Source: Prionace glauca
Lineage: Eukaryota > Chordata > Chondrichthyes > Carcharhiniformes > Carcharhinidae
Length of the DNA stretch: 64,000 bases
Assembly (NCBI GenBank): GCA_037974335.1
Contig: CM075760.1
Location: 6,073,432-6,137,431 of the forward strand
Direction: 5' to 3'
Under the pieces are notes generated by a model. The model did no database searches, was not told the DNA's origin, and saw nothing but the letters and a program-made list of their open reading frames with translations. Of the stretch, positions 12,900-24,509 are shown piece by piece (position 1 is the first letter of the stretch; every line of letters begins with the position of its first letter). Both the position numbers and the translations under genes were made by a program.

Positions 12900-14432
12900 G
12901 AATGAATACAAAACTAAGTTTGACATTACCTTCACACAAGTATCATCCCAGAAATGTTCGGGAACCAAGGGGGTAGTTGTAAGACGGTCTTAAGGGAAAC
13001 CAGTATTAGTAAAATCATTCTGGGTAAAATAATAGGGTGAAATTCTGGTTGGTCACTGGGGCCTGATAATCCCAGAATATGGAAGGAAATGGCCCAGGAA
13101 ATGTTGGATACATTGCTGCCCATCTTCTAAAATTCTTTATAGGCTGTAACAGTTCCTACAGGTTAGAGGGTGACAAATGTAACCCCGATATATACAGAGA
13201 AAGGGAGAATAAAACCGATAAATTACAGACTGACTTCAGCATCAGTTAGAGATTGTTATCAAATCCATGATAGGAAAATATTTGGAAAGCATGGACGGAG
13301 TTTGATGAAACCAGTATGGGCTTAAGAAAGACATGTTTATCTTAACAAACCTACTTGCATTTTTTGAGGATGTAAATAATAGGTGGGGGCGGGGGAGGGA
13401 GGAGGAGGGGGGTTCTTTCGGGTAGAGAGGGGGAGGGATGCAACCAGTTTACGTGGTGTATTTACACTTTCAGAAGATATGTGAGAAGGTTCTTCATAAA
13501 ATATTGGGAGGCCCAATGAAAGCACGTGAAATGGGGAGTGATGTGTTGGCCCAAGAAAAGAATTCATTGACAGATAAGAAACTGAGAGTGAAAATAAATG
13601 GGTCTTCTTCCGAGTGACGGTCAGCTAACAGTGAGGTACCGCACGGTCCCAAATGTTAAATGTTCATTAGTCACAAATAAGCGTATGTTAACACTGCAAT
13701 GAAGTTACTTTGAAAATCCCCCGAGTCGCCCACACTCCGGGGCCTGTTCGGGTTACACTGAGGGAGAATTTAACACGGTCCAATGCACCCTAACCAGAAC
13801 ATCTTTTGAACTATGGGAGGAAATCGGAGCACCCGGAAGAAACCCACGGGGAGAACGTGCAGACTCTGTACAGACAGTGACCCATGCCAGGAATCGAACC
13901 CAGATCCCTGGCGCTGTGCCACTGTGGGATCTGGATGAGAGACAAATGTAACATGTCCAAAAGGATTGGTGATACGGAACGGGAAATTGTGAGCTGTGAA
14001 GAGGATGGGTGGTGGTGGGATGGGGGGCTTCAATGTAATCTGGACAAGTTGTTTGAATGGGAGGGCACATGGAATTTAGAGTACAATGTAGCTAAATGTG
14101 CAGTTATATACTGGTGTGTAAAGCAGAAAGCAACATATATGAGGAAGTGCAATGTACAAATGAATCTGTGTGTCCTTGTACACCAGTTAATGAAATTGGA
14201 GAGACATATACAGCCAACAGTTTGGAAAACTTTCATTGCAAGAAGATTGGAGTTTGGAATTAGGGAGGTATTCCTGTGGTTATGCTGGTTCTTCATCTGA
14301 CCACCCGTGGTGTAGTACATGGAGTTCTGATCTCACTCAATAAGAAAGGCTCTGGGGAGAATACAGTTGATACCAAGATTATTGGGACTGCCCTATGAGG
14401 CGAGATTGATTTGACTGGGTCTTTATTCGCTT
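12900..14432 (+). mobile_element. Ancient CR1 LINE interrupted by SINEs
   Basis: Decayed RT text is still readable in order: 'NVTPIY..KGR.KP.NYR', 'YLDFQKICEKVLHKIL', 'KINGSSS', and after a SINE insertion (13650-13935) 'WNLEYNVAKCAVIYW', matching 'QFNVDKCKVMHFG' of intact copies. Many stops and frameshifts. It continues past another insertion at 14573-14640. Confidence 0.75.
13650..13935 (-). mobile_element. V-SINE/HE1-type SINE, nearly complete
   Basis: The minus strand carries a tRNA-type head with B box ('aatcgaacccagatccctgg' complement), the central V domain and the HE1-type 3' tail ('aacactgcaatgaagttact' complement). It sits inside the CR1 at 12.9-14.4 kb. Confidence 0.85.
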
Positions 14433-14434
14433 GA

Positions 14435-14561
14435 CTCACCTGATGAAGGAGCAGTGCTCCGAAAGCTTGTGATTCCAAATAAACATGTTACACTTTAACC
14501 TGGTGTTGTGAGATTTCATTCTGTGCCCACACCAGTCCATCACCGGCATCTCCACCTCATG
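14435..14561 (+). mobile_element. 127-bp SINE with hammerhead-ribozyme-like core
   Basis: Flanked by an 11-bp target duplication (14424-14434 and 14562-14572, one mismatch) inside a CR1 copy. It begins with CTGATGA (14440-14446), a 5-bp stem GGAGC/GCTCC with a 3-base loop, and GAAA (14461-14464), the order and spacing of a hammerhead core. Stem III (AGC/GAT) has one mismatch. The rest is 'gtgattccaaataaac...ggcatctccacctcatg'. Confidence 0.8.
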
Positions 14562-14647
14562 TATCCGCTTGAGTTTAGAAGGATGACAGGAGATCTGATT
14601 GAAACCCATAAAATTGTGATTGAACCATATAAAACATATAACATGAG

Positions 14648-14692
14648 GGCGGGGCGGTGGCACAGTGGCTGGCACTGCTGCCTCGATTCCCA
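14648..14692 (+). mobile_element. V-SINE 5' head fragment
   Basis: 'gcggtggcacagtggctggc' and 'actgctgcctcg' are the tRNA-type head with an A box. It is truncated after about 45 bp. Confidence 0.7.
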
Positions 14693-14719
14693 CAGTAGGA
14701 ATTGAGACTCAGCCAGATT

Positions 14720-15025
14720 AAAGTTTTTAAAATTACTTATTAGTGTCACAAGTAGGTTTCCATTAACAATGCAATTATGTTAATGTGAAGATCCCCTAGT
14801 CGCCTGTTCGGGCAGAATTTAGGGGAGAATTTAGCCTGGCCAAAACGGACCTAAACAGCAAATCTTTCGGATTGTGTGAAGAAAGCGGAAGATCCGGATG
14901 AAACTCACCCAGACACAGGGAGAACTTGCAGACGCCAACAGACAGTCCCCATAGCTGGGAATTGAAGCCGGGTCCCTGGTGATATTAGACAGCAGTGATA
15001 ACTGTTGTGTCACGGTGCCGTCATC
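14720..15025 (-). mobile_element. HE1/V-type SINE, nearly complete
   Basis: The complement shows the tRNA head ending near 15020, the V domain and the HE1-type tail near 14730-14800. Moderately worn. Confidence 0.8.
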
Positions 15026-15109
15026 TTAACTGAAGCATAGTTCAGTAATCCAGTTTTAACTTAGAAAGTATCGTCCATCATGTAGAAGCAACTGATAATG
15101 AGCCGAGTA

Positions 15110-15200
15110 GAGAACTAAAGGAGATGTTCTAATGTTATCGAGACATGGCCTATTGCAATACAAACAGAGATGGGAGCTGGTTGAATGTAAGCAGAGATAT
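15110..15200 (-). repeat. 'TCTCTGTTTATATTA' family fragment
   Basis: 'gcaatacaaacagagatggg' followed by a second unit. Similar weak text continues at 15560-15860. Confidence 0.5.
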
Positions 15201-15249
15201 GACACGGGCTCCCGGGCTCGAAGAGCCAACTCCTGATCCAATCTTATCC

Positions 15250-15500
15250 CGTGAAAGGCTTTGAACTGTTTGGAAACTGGCATCTGTGATGCTGGGGACC
15301 TCAGGAGGAGGCCGAGATGAAAAATCCTCTCGGCACCTCTGGCGGAAGATTGTAGCAATTGTTTCAGTTTTGATCTTCTCCATTTGCTGGATTCCCACAT
15401 CATTAAGAATTGCGGTTTTATTTGAGGCTCCTGCTGCGGTTAATTGCTTTAATGTCCACCACCATTCAGAACTGTACGTGGCAGAAGTGCAAAGTTAGAT
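15250..15500 (-). mobile_element. LINE fragment (region before the RT)
   Basis: The minus frame includes 'KIKTETIATIFRQRCREDF', which resembles the '(K)AEAFATIFSQRC' text that precedes the RT in a common elasmobranch LINE. It has stops. Confidence 0.6.
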
Positions 15501-15859
15501 CCTACCTGGAAAAATTCGGATCAAGGTGATTATGTGATGTATACATTGACATGTACTCGTGCAATACCAGTTTAAACAGCGCGCTGTATGTTATAATATA
15601 TTATAATCATGGACGGGGTCCATTCTAACATATATACATATGGAGGCCAATTCAAAATGAACAGATGCAGGGTCCAGTGTTTTGCGGCAGTCCATGCTTC
15701 ATGTAATGTAACCCACCAAGATTTATTTCCATCTGCTGGCAAAACTTTGTAATTACAGTTAGTGTGAAAATATCATTGTCAGGTATGATCTATTGTATCA
15801 ATGTAACAAGAATTCACATCCATTAATGTAATATCACATCCTCTTCTGCAAGGTGCCAA

Positions 15860-16715
15860 AATTTATGGTGCAATGAATTGTACCTGTCCGTTGCTGAATT
15901 ATGCAGATGAAGTGGTGTACGGCAGGAATCTGTCTGGGGCCTCAATTATTTACAATATTCATTAAGGGCTTAGATAATGGGACAAAGAGTCAAATATCCA
16001 AATGATAGATCAAGATATAATTTTTAGAAGGGACAACGCTAAATTTAGTGGATGCCAAACAGGATTTGGGGTTCGGCACATAGTTTCTTAAAATGTCACG
16101 ACCTGCTGCAAAAAATAATCATTAAGACCAATGGAATGCCTCCCTTCATATCCAAAGGACTGGGGGATACGGAGGCATATGTTGTGCTCCAATTGTGCAC
16201 AATCCTTGTTCCACCCCAATTAGAGTACTGTGAGCAAGTATGGGCAACATATCTTTGGAAAAATGTTGATTCTGGACGGAGTTCAACGCAAGTAGCGAGG
16301 AGAGATCAGACGAATTTAGACATTTTTCTCTCGAATTCAGAAGGTTGAGGGCTGTTCTGATAGAAACCTATGAAATACCTACAGGGAAGGATTGTTTCCA
16401 TTAGTTGAAGGTTCGAGATTAAAAGGTCATAGTTGAAAAAAATAGCGAAAGGCCTTTCAGGAGAGTTGATAGAAAACATTAGTACATGTCCAGAGAGGTG
16501 AATGATTGGAACTCTCTTCGGCAATAGCCGGTGGGAGCTGGTACAATTGTTAGATATAAGTCTGAGGTCTTCTTTAATTGAACAGGTGTTTCAAGAGATA
16601 TGGACTTAGCGAAACCAAAATGGATTCAGCCACAGATCAGCCATGATCTTATTAAATGGTGGGGCCAGTTCGAGGGGCTGAGTGGCCTACTCCTGTGGCT
16701 ATGTCCCGATGTTGC
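15860..16715 (+). mobile_element. Old CR1-type LINE fragment
   Basis: Starts with a decayed GVPQGS region ('gtacggcaggaatctgtctgg'), then 'CTILVPPQLEYCEQVWATYL', and ends with 'cagatcagccatgatcttatt', the CR1 family A 3' end. Many breaks. Confidence 0.75.
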
Positions 16716-16940
16716 CAGGGCAGCATCAGGTGAAAATGGCTCAATCCATGGGAATGTATTTTTGTTGATTTTGGTTAAAAGGAGGGATGTTGCCCAGGGA
16801 GCTGTTGGAGACCACGGGACCTTTAATGTCAAGCTCAGCAAACATGGCGTTGGGGAAAATGTTCGTCATTCCATTTGAAATTTAGTTGTGTCTCTGAAGA
16901 CTCCCAGGAAGCCAAGATGTAGTTTTAACTTGAAAGAAAA

Positions 16941-17040
16941 TGTGTGTGTGTATGTGTGTGTGTGTGTGTGAAAGGGAAACAATTTGTGGGAAAGAATGAG
17001 AACGACAGAATATATGTGTGTGCGTCTTTGTGTGTTGTCT
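16941..17040 (+). repeat. (TG)n microsatellite
   Basis: Two TGTGTG tracts split by an A-rich stretch. Confidence 0.85.
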
Positions 17041-17127
17041 GATAAATGTCATATAGTTTACAAATCAACATCACAATTAAAACCGGCATCCTTCCATTTC
17101 CAATAGAAAAGTTAGAATCACAGTAAA

Positions 17128-18870
17128 CACATGTCCACGGTCGGCAAGTGGGAGACTTTCAAGGGAAAACTCAAAAGGTTGCAGGAAAGACATGTGCCGG
17201 TAAAGAGGAAGGATGGGAAAGGTAGGATTAGAGAGCTGTGGATCACAGGGGATTTTGAGGACTTGGTCAGGAAGAAGAGAGAGGCATATGTTAGGTCTAA
17301 GCAACTGGGAACGGAGAGAACCCTGGAGGAATATAGAGAGAGCAGGAGGGAGCTCAAAAGGGGAGTTAGAAGGGCAAAAAGGGGGCATAAAATGACTTTG
17401 GCGGATAGGATTAATTAAAATCCAAAGGCATTTTACATTAGGACCAAAGTGTGGTTAGAGGGAAAATCGGCCCTCTGAGGGACAAAGGAGGGGAACTGTG
17501 CTTAGAGTCTGAGGGAATGGGGGAGATCCTGAATGAATACTTTGCGTCAGTATTCACGAAGGAGAGGGGTTTGATGTCTTGTAATGTCTTGGAGGGAGCT
17601 GTAGACCAGTTGAAGGAAATATCCATTACGAGAGAAGAAGTGTTAGGGTTTTTAGGCAGCATAAAAACTGATAAAGCTCCGGGGCCTGATGGCATTTATC
17701 CCAGGCTGCTTATGGAGGTGAGAGACGAAATTGCTAGGCCTCTGACGCAAATCTTTGTCTCTTCTTTGGACACAGGTGAGGTCCCAGAGGACTGGAGGGT
17801 AGTTAATGTGGTACCGTTGTTTAAAAAGGGAAGTCGGGATAACCCTGGTAATTATAGGCCAGTGAGTTTGACATCAGTGGTAGGAAAGTTGTTGGAAAAA
17901 AAATCTTAGGGATAGGATGTCTATGCATTTGGAGCATTGCGATCTGATTAGGGATACGCAGCATGGCTTTGGTCAGGGGAGGTCTTGCCTCACGAATCTG
18001 GTACAATTTTTTGAGGAGGTGACAAAAACGGTTGACGAAGGACAAGCCGTTGATGTCGTCTACATGGATTTCAGTAAGGCGTTTGACAAAGTCTCTCATG
18101 GTAGGTTGGTTGAAAAGGTTAAGGCTCATGGGATACAGGGAAAAGTATCTGGATGGATTGAAAACTGGCTAGTTAACAGGAGACAGAGAATAGTAGTGGA
18201 AGGGTCCTTTTCTAGCTGGAGGTCTGTCACCAGTGGTGTGCCGCAGGGCTCAGTACTGGGACCTCTTCTATTCGTAATATATATAAATGACTTGGAAGAG
18301 GGCGTACATGGTGTGATTAGCAAATTTGCAGGTGACACAAAGATGGCAGGATTGGCGGCCAGTGAGGAGCAGTGTCTGGCAATACAGCAGGATATAGATT
18401 GGCTGGTATATTGGGCAGATAAATAGATCGAATTTAATCTTGATAAATGCGAAGTGATGCATTTTGGAAGGAATAATGTAGAGGGGAGTTACATGATAAA
18501 GGGTACACCTATTAAGTGTATAGAAATGCAGAGGGAACTGGGAGTGTCAGTTCACAAGTCTTTGACGGTGGCAACACAGGTGGAGAAGGTTGCGAAGAAA
18601 GCTTATGGTATGCTAGCCTTCATAGGGAGGGGTATAGAGTATTAGAGCTGGCGTCTAATGCTACACTTGTACAGAACTGGTGGTGGAGGCAGACACGTTG
18701 GACTCGTTTAAGGTTTACTTAGATGAGCGAAACAGGGATGGAGGGTTATAGCAGATGGTATTAAAAAGGGTCAGAGCTTCGGGACGACACTGGAAATGTA
18801 GTATTACATGTTCATGTTTTGTCTCTTTTAATCCACATGTGTCGGTCCACCTTGTTGTCAAACGAGGGGC
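17128..18870 (+). mobile_element. CR1-type LINE with most of the reverse transcriptase
   Basis: This is the best LINE copy in the window. Segments in order: a linker ('WITGDFEDLVRKKREAYV', 17131-17418); the RT N part ('DKAPGPDGIYPRLL', 'NYRPVSLTSVVGKLLE', 17451-17909); the RT core ('DVVYMDFSKAFDKVSH', 'VTSGVPQGSVLGPLLFVIYI', 17917-18426); and 'MHFGRNNVEGSYMIKG' (18454-18645). Breaks include frame shifts near 17420 and 17908 and a stop at 18424-18426. The catalytic FADD box reads FAGD, a lost metal-binding Asp. A large internal deletion near 18650 leads to the last coding piece and 3' UTR. Non-functional. Confidence 0.92.
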
Positions 18871-18999
18871 ATCACACTGTGGGTCGTGCGTGGGCTGCTC
18901 TTGGATGTTTCGAGAGTGGCCTAGTACTTCGTGTCGGTGTGTGTGCTTGATCCTGGACCAGCAGACGGACAGCACAACAGCTCAGTGACTATCACTGCT

Positions 19000-19150
19000 A
19001 GCTGTGCAGATACATGGATTTGGGCCTGTGTCTGTGGGAGTTTGCACATTCTCCCTGTGGATGCGTGGATTTCCTCCGGGCGCTCCGGTTTCCTCCCCAC
19101 GCCCCAAAGATGAGCTCTTAGGCTGTTTGGTGTAACAAATTGACCCTACA
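19000..19150 (+). mobile_element. V-SINE central and 3' part
   Basis: 'gggagtttgcacattctccc', 'tttcctccgggcgctccgg', then 'ggtgtaacaaattgacccta'. Confidence 0.8.
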
Positions 19151-19560
19151 CTATTGAGATTGAGGGGGGATCTAATAGAGGTGTATAAAATAATGAAGGG
19201 TATAGTCAGAGTAAAGAGTGGCAGGCTTTTACTTAGATTGGAGACAAATATCACGAGAGGCCACGGGCTTATGGTGAGTGGGGAGAGGTATAATTTGGAT
19301 GCTAGAGGGAGGTTTTTCACGCAGAGGGTCGTGGGGGTATGGAATGCACTGCCAAGTAAGGTGGTGGAGGCAGGCACGATGGAATTGTTTAAGGTTTACT
19401 TTGATAGATACATGTGGAAAATCGGGATGGAGAGTCACAGGAGACTGTTTTAAATATGGATCAGAGCCTGGGGACGTGACTGGAAATCTAATGCTACATG
19501 TGTTGATGTTTTTCTCTTTCACTCCACAGGTGTTTCGGTCCACCTCGTGGTCTAACGAGG
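19150..19560 (+). mobile_element. CR1-type LINE 3' end
   Basis: Encodes 'LRGDLIEVYKIMKGIVRVKS', 'GRFFTQRVVGVWNALPSKVV' as a 99-codon open frame, followed by a 3' region also present at 18762-18865 ('ctggaaat.taatgctacatg'). Confidence 0.88.
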
Positions 19561-19830
19561 GGCATGCACATTCTCCCTGTGGTTGCATGGGTTTCCTCCG
19601 GGTGCTCTGATTTCCTCCCACACCCCAAAGAAGTGTTATTAGGCTGATTGGTGTAACAAATTGTCCCTAAATTATTCTCCCTTTAATCTGGTTTCCAATG
19701 GGGGTACCATAAGCAGAGACACGGGTCAAGGGTGGAGGAGGAAAAACACATTGTTAAGATAGTGGCGCGGGCTCGTTGGGCCAAAGGGCCTGTTTCCCGT
19801 GCTGTGTTGTTCTTTGTTCTTTGTTCTATT
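19560..19830 (+). mobile_element. V-SINE with LINE-like tail and (TTGTTCT)n end
   Basis: Central V domain, then 'gggctcgttgggccaaaggg', 'cctgtttcccgtgctgtg' and the terminal repeat 'ttgttctttgttctttgttc'. The minus copy at 24510-24795 has the same structure. Confidence 0.85.
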
Positions 19831-20084
19831 CATTTTAGTTTGGTGTCTTTTTTTCATAGTTCACATTTGTTGATGACTGAGGAGGACAATTTTTGAGAGG
19901 TTGATTCAACCCTAAGTGTTGTCCATGAGGCTATCAGTTGTTTTGTAAATTGTCCTTTTCTGTGTCATAAAAGAGACCGAGAATTTTTTGATGGAGAGCT
20001 TAGTTCCCCCAAATGTTGTAGTCTCTGACCTGATGTTAGTGTCGAATGTCTTACTGAGATCCACCAATGTATGGGTATGATATG

Positions 20085-20165
20085 TATATCTCTATACATA
20101 TCATATCTCTATACATATCTCTATATCTCTATACATATCTCTATACATACCATACCCATACGTTC
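20085..20165 (+). repeat. TATCTCTATACA tandem repeat
   Basis: 12-bp-type units, flanked by inverted 'catacccatac' text. 19835-20084 and 20166-20520 hold nothing I recognise. Confidence 0.85.
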
Positions 20166-20524
20166 CCATACCCATACATGGTGATACCCATCACCCCAAC
20201 ACAAACAAAACACTGCGCTTCAGCTTAATCCCGGTCTTCAAGCAGATGAGTAACAAAATTGTCATCCTATCAAAGGCCTGTCCCGTAATGTTATGATTGA
20301 GACACACCTACAGATGTTGCCATCTCTTCTATCCGCCTTGTCTTCGGATAATGTGATGTTTCTGAATCATGAATCTCCTGTGGAATGGAACTTATCTTCT
20401 GGCAGAGAAAAAGAAGGTCATAAATGTTCAGAAAGTTGATATTTATTTTCATCAATTGCCAAACATTTACAAAGATGACCAATTGTGTTCATTAGTTATC
20501 ATCCATTCATAAACATTGATATGT

Positions 20525-21118
20525 TGATGTTTTAGTTTAAGGGATATGGGCGTTGCTGGCCTAGTCAGTATTTGTTGCCTATTCCTCATTGCCTTTAGTA
20601 AACTGGTGGTAAGCTACCTTCCTGAAATGCTGCAGATCCTGTGGTGTAGATACCCATACGGTCCTGTTACACAGGGAGTTCTAGGATCTCGGTCCCGTGA
20701 CAGTGATGGAAGGATGATACATTTCTACATCAGGTATATGACTGACTTTGAGGGGAATTTATAGGTGGTATTCCCTGGTAACTGTTACCCCTGTCCTTGC
20801 AGATGGCAACCCACCGTGTGGCTGCCTAAGGAGCCTTGGTGAGGTTCGGAAGTGAAACTTGTAGATGGTACATAATGATGCTCAGTGTGGTGCAGGGAGT
20901 GAGCATTTGCAAATGTTATTCCTGTCAAGCCGGTTGCTTTGGCCTGAATGGGATGAAGATTTTTGAATGTTGTTTGAACTGTATCTATTCAAGTAAGTGG
21001 AGAGAACAATTTTTGTCCCCTAATATGTGTCGTGCAGGTGGTGCACAGGTTTGGGGAGTTAGGGGGTGGGTTACTCACAGCAGGCTGAGTTGATATTCCA
21101 GCTGGAGCATGTAACTGG
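20525..21118 (-). mobile_element. LINE family C, C-terminal coding end, first part
   Basis: Antisense text 'aaactggtggtaagctacct', 'ctgcagatcctgtggtgtag', 'aaggagccttggtgaggttc'. The element continues at 21362-21500 after a CR1 insertion. Many breaks. Confidence 0.75.
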
Positions 21119-21361
21119 GTAGTTATAGGACAGATGTCAGGGGTAGGTTCTTTACCCAGAGGGTGGTGAGGGACTGGAATGCCCTGCCAGCTGCGGTTGT
21201 AAATGCACCTAGTTTGGGGGCGTTTAAAAGATCTGTGGATAGGTTTATGGATGAAAAGGGATTGGTTTAGGCTAGTGGGTCATTGTTTTGTAACTGGTCG
21301 GCGCAACATCGTGGGCCGAAGGGCCTGTTCTGCGCTGTAATGTTCTATGTTCTATGTTCTA
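21119..21361 (+). mobile_element. CR1-type 3' end (family B) inserted in a LINE
   Basis: 'gacagatgtcaggggtaggt' to 'gtaatgttctatgttctatg'. The + strand encodes the RVVRDWNALPAAVV region. Flanking sequence on both sides belongs to the minus-strand LINE. Confidence 0.88.
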
Positions 21362-21500
21362 TGTATATACCCAGCTAACACAGCGATTAGTCAATGGTAA
21401 CCTCGAAGATGTTGTTAGTTGTTGATTCAGTGTTGCAATATCATTGAGTGACAAGGGGCAACGGTCAGATTCCCCGTTTTTGGAGATGGTCATCGCCTGA
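21362..21500 (-). mobile_element. LINE family C, second part
   Basis: 'gtcaatggtaacctcgaaga' and 'ggagatggtcatcgcctgac' continue the antisense LINE interrupted at 21119. Confidence 0.72.
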
Positions 21501-21599
21501 CGCCAATATTACCAATAATTCTCCATTCACAAAAATAAATAGTAAAAATTCACAAAAAGAAATAAATAAAAATAAATAAATTCTCAAAAATAAATAATA

Positions 21600-22165
21600 G
21601 TGGCAGGGATTACTATTTCTAGGGGGAAAAGCTGCAGCATGCTATCGTGCAGACGGACCTGGGGGTCCTTGTGCATGAGTCGCAAAAACCCAGTCTGCAG
21701 GTGCAGCAGGTGATCAGGAAGGCGAATGGGATGCTGGCCATTATAGCGATGGAGATAGGATATAAAAGCGGGGAGGTCTTGCTGCAACTGTACAGGGTAC
21801 TGGTAAGGCAGCAGCTGGAGTACTGTGTGCAGTTTTGGTCGCTGCACTTGTGGAAGGATATTTTGGCCTTGGAGGGAATGCAGAGGAGGTTCACTAGGCT
21901 GATACCAGAGATGAGGGGGTTGAACTTTGAAGAGAGGCTGAATAGACTGGGTCTGTACTCGTTGGAATTTAGAAGGATGAGGGGGGATCTTATAGAGACG
22001 CATAAGATAATGAAGGGGATGGATAGGGTAGAGGTAGAGAGATTCTTCCCGCTCAGAAAGGACAGCAGGACAAGCGGGCACAGCCTCAGGATAAGGGGGA
22101 GGGCGGCAGTTTAGAATGGAGTTGAGGAGCAACTTCTGCACTCAAAGGGGGTGAATCTCTGGAAT
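21600..22165 (+). mobile_element. CR1-type LINE, RT C-terminal part
   Basis: A 155-codon open frame: MQTDLGVLVHESQKPSLQVQ, 'ANGMLAIIAMEIGYKSGEVL', 'RRFTRLIPEMRGLNFEERL', 'HKIMKGMDRVEVERFFPL'. The 3' end is lost; an ATTAA repeat follows at 22166-22185. Confidence 0.9.
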
Positions 22166-22184
22166 TAAATTAAATTAAATTGAG

Positions 22185-22470
22185 ATTAAATCCGACCATG
22201 GCAGCAGGTGGAATTTGAATTCAATCAATAAATTTTGATTCATACTGATAGCGACGAGATAACCCTCTGATTCCCCAGTGAAGGACATCTGCCATCCCTA
22301 CTTGGTCTCAGCAGGGTGTAACTCAAGATGGACCGCCATATATATAACTGGGCAATGCCTTCTGAGATGCCCTAACACACCACTCAGCTGAAAAGGAATT
22401 AAGCACAGGAAATACATGTTGTTCTTTCCAGGGACCCCCACGTCCCATGGAAGAATAAAGTGAAATAAAA
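22185..22470 (+). mobile_element. tRNA-type SINE at start of the duplicated block
   Basis: 'ggcagcaggtggaatttgaa', 'gacatctgccatccctactt', 'ccctaacacaccactcagct'. The orthologous insertion is at 31680-32000. Confidence 0.75.
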
Positions 22471-23747
22471 CACCAGACTACATATTTATGCAGTATAAGA
22501 TATATCACCACTCTGAATCAACTCTCACAATCTGCCTGTATTTATTTCTATCCATCCATCACAATGTATTGTTGGGTTGGAGAGATCATCATTGTTACTA
22601 ACAAGGTGCCAGAGAATCTGGGTAGCTTTCTTTTCCAATGAAATGGGAAGCATTCATATAGGTTCACAGCTTTAAAAAATAATAATTAAGTTGCCTCGAG
22701 TTGTTGCTGGGCAGATTTGTTTATAAATAGGCTCTATTGACAATGCTAAGAGTTTGAAGTTGGCTTGCAGCCAACTGTTCAGTACTGAGGAAACAGATCT
22801 TTGACTTACTGAACAAACACCGTCAGATGCTTCCTGTAAATATCTTCGGGCAGTTGGCAGCAGGTTGGACTGCTGCCAAATACTGCGTGGGACAAATTAG
22901 CGCGAATATGTAAGGATTAAATGGGACTTATCCAGTTATACAATAAATGCTTGATTCCCATAATAAAGAAAGGTTTTTAAATGGTATTCCTTCCAAGCAA
23001 ATATTTTAAAGGGCTGCACTGTGATTAAACAGTATAGGGAACGAGTAAATTGGCCAGATGCTATTTCATTTGTATAACTTCCAAATAAATGTCCTTCCAA
23101 CAATTAAAGTTACTTTGTGAGTAACTTCATGACCTGCAAGGAAGAGATTTTGACCTCCCCACCCCCTCAGTCCAATGAGATCAGTGCAATGGCCCCAAAA
23201 TGAAAATAATTAAAAGTAAATTAAAATCATACAATTGTCTTGAAAAGCGCGGATACCTGGAATATTCTAAGCGTTCTGCACCTCTTTAAAAAGACAACCT
23301 CTCTTATACCTAATCAGCACCATGTTCTGTTGTCCAGTACAATCTGATTTCGATTATTTAACAGTCGCTCTCATAGCTGCCAATGAGTGAAGAAACGGCC
23401 TGGTTTAGTGGAAGACAAAACATTTATTTTTGTGATATTGTGCAATATGCCACAAAGTCCTAATATCCTGAGTTCCCACTACCAGTGAATGTTCTACAGC
23501 CGGTGGCCAATAAAATGAGCAGCAATGATTTGGATGTTGACAAAGAACTTTCCTGATCACCGTGTCCATTCGGATTCTATAAATTCTCTGTCAAAGGTTG
23601 ATGTCGATGTCATGTTTCCCTGTCAGCTCAATTAATTATAAGTCCACCAGTTTTCTTTCAGTGTTAATTTTCACAGGATAAAGGAGCCGTTGGGGAAATC
23701 TAACGTGTAATATTGCATCACATGAGGATTGTCCTTTTTGAATTAAT

Positions 23748-24050
23748 TTGTGGATGGCATGGTGGCAAATATGTTAGGGCTTCTGCCTCAAAGCGCCAGG
23801 GACCCGGGTTCAACTCCCAGTTTGGGTCTGTCTGTGTGGAGTCTGCATATTCTCCAATTGCTTGCTCATTTACTCACATTGTTCAAGGATATGCCGCTTA
23901 GGTTGATCCACGATGATGAATTGTCCAATCGTGTCAAGAGAATTAGCAGGGAATATAAGTGGGGTGATGGGGATAGACTTGGATGGGAATGTTGTGGGTT
24001 TGGGCCTGATAGGCCAAAAGGCCTTCTTCTGCTCTGTAATGATTCTATGA
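23748..24050 (+). mobile_element. V-SINE, nearly full length
   Basis: tRNA-type head ('ggcatggtggcaaatatgtt' and B box 'gggttcaactc'), V domain and tail ('aggccttcttctgctctgta'). Absent from the 33 kb counterpart, so inserted after the duplication. Confidence 0.85.
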
Positions 24051-24059
24051 CATGGGCAG

Positions 24060-24370
24060 CTTTGGTTGATCAGAATTTATTGCCTACTTCTTGTCCGAGG
24101 GCAGTGAGAGCCAATCACATTGCTCTGGCTCTTGGATCACACATAGGCCAGACCAGGTACGGACGGCAGATTCCCTTCTCTAAAATACATTAGTGAAGCA
24201 GGTAGGTTTTTACACAATCGACAATGATATCTTGACCGTAAGTGAATTCTTATTTCCAGACACTTTTTTTTACTGAATTTAAATCCCACCATCTGTGGTG
24301 GTGGGATTCGAAGTCGGGTCCTGAGAACATTAGTTAAGTTTGTGCATTAATTGTCTCGCTATAACATTAG
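24060..24370 (-). mobile_element. tRNA-type SINE, minus strand
   Basis: 'gtggtgggattcgaagtcgg' is the antisense B-box region; body text 'gaatttattgcctacttctt'. Also absent from the 33 kb block. Confidence 0.7.
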
Positions 24371-24509
24371 GCCATTTCTTCCCTCCTTCTTGTATCCAGT
24401 CCCAAATTACAGTGACAGCTACCCACACCTGAAATAAAATTATTTCAGCAATTAGTTACATAAATCGATAATAATTCTACAAATGGATTATATTTTTGCT
24501 GCAATGTGC

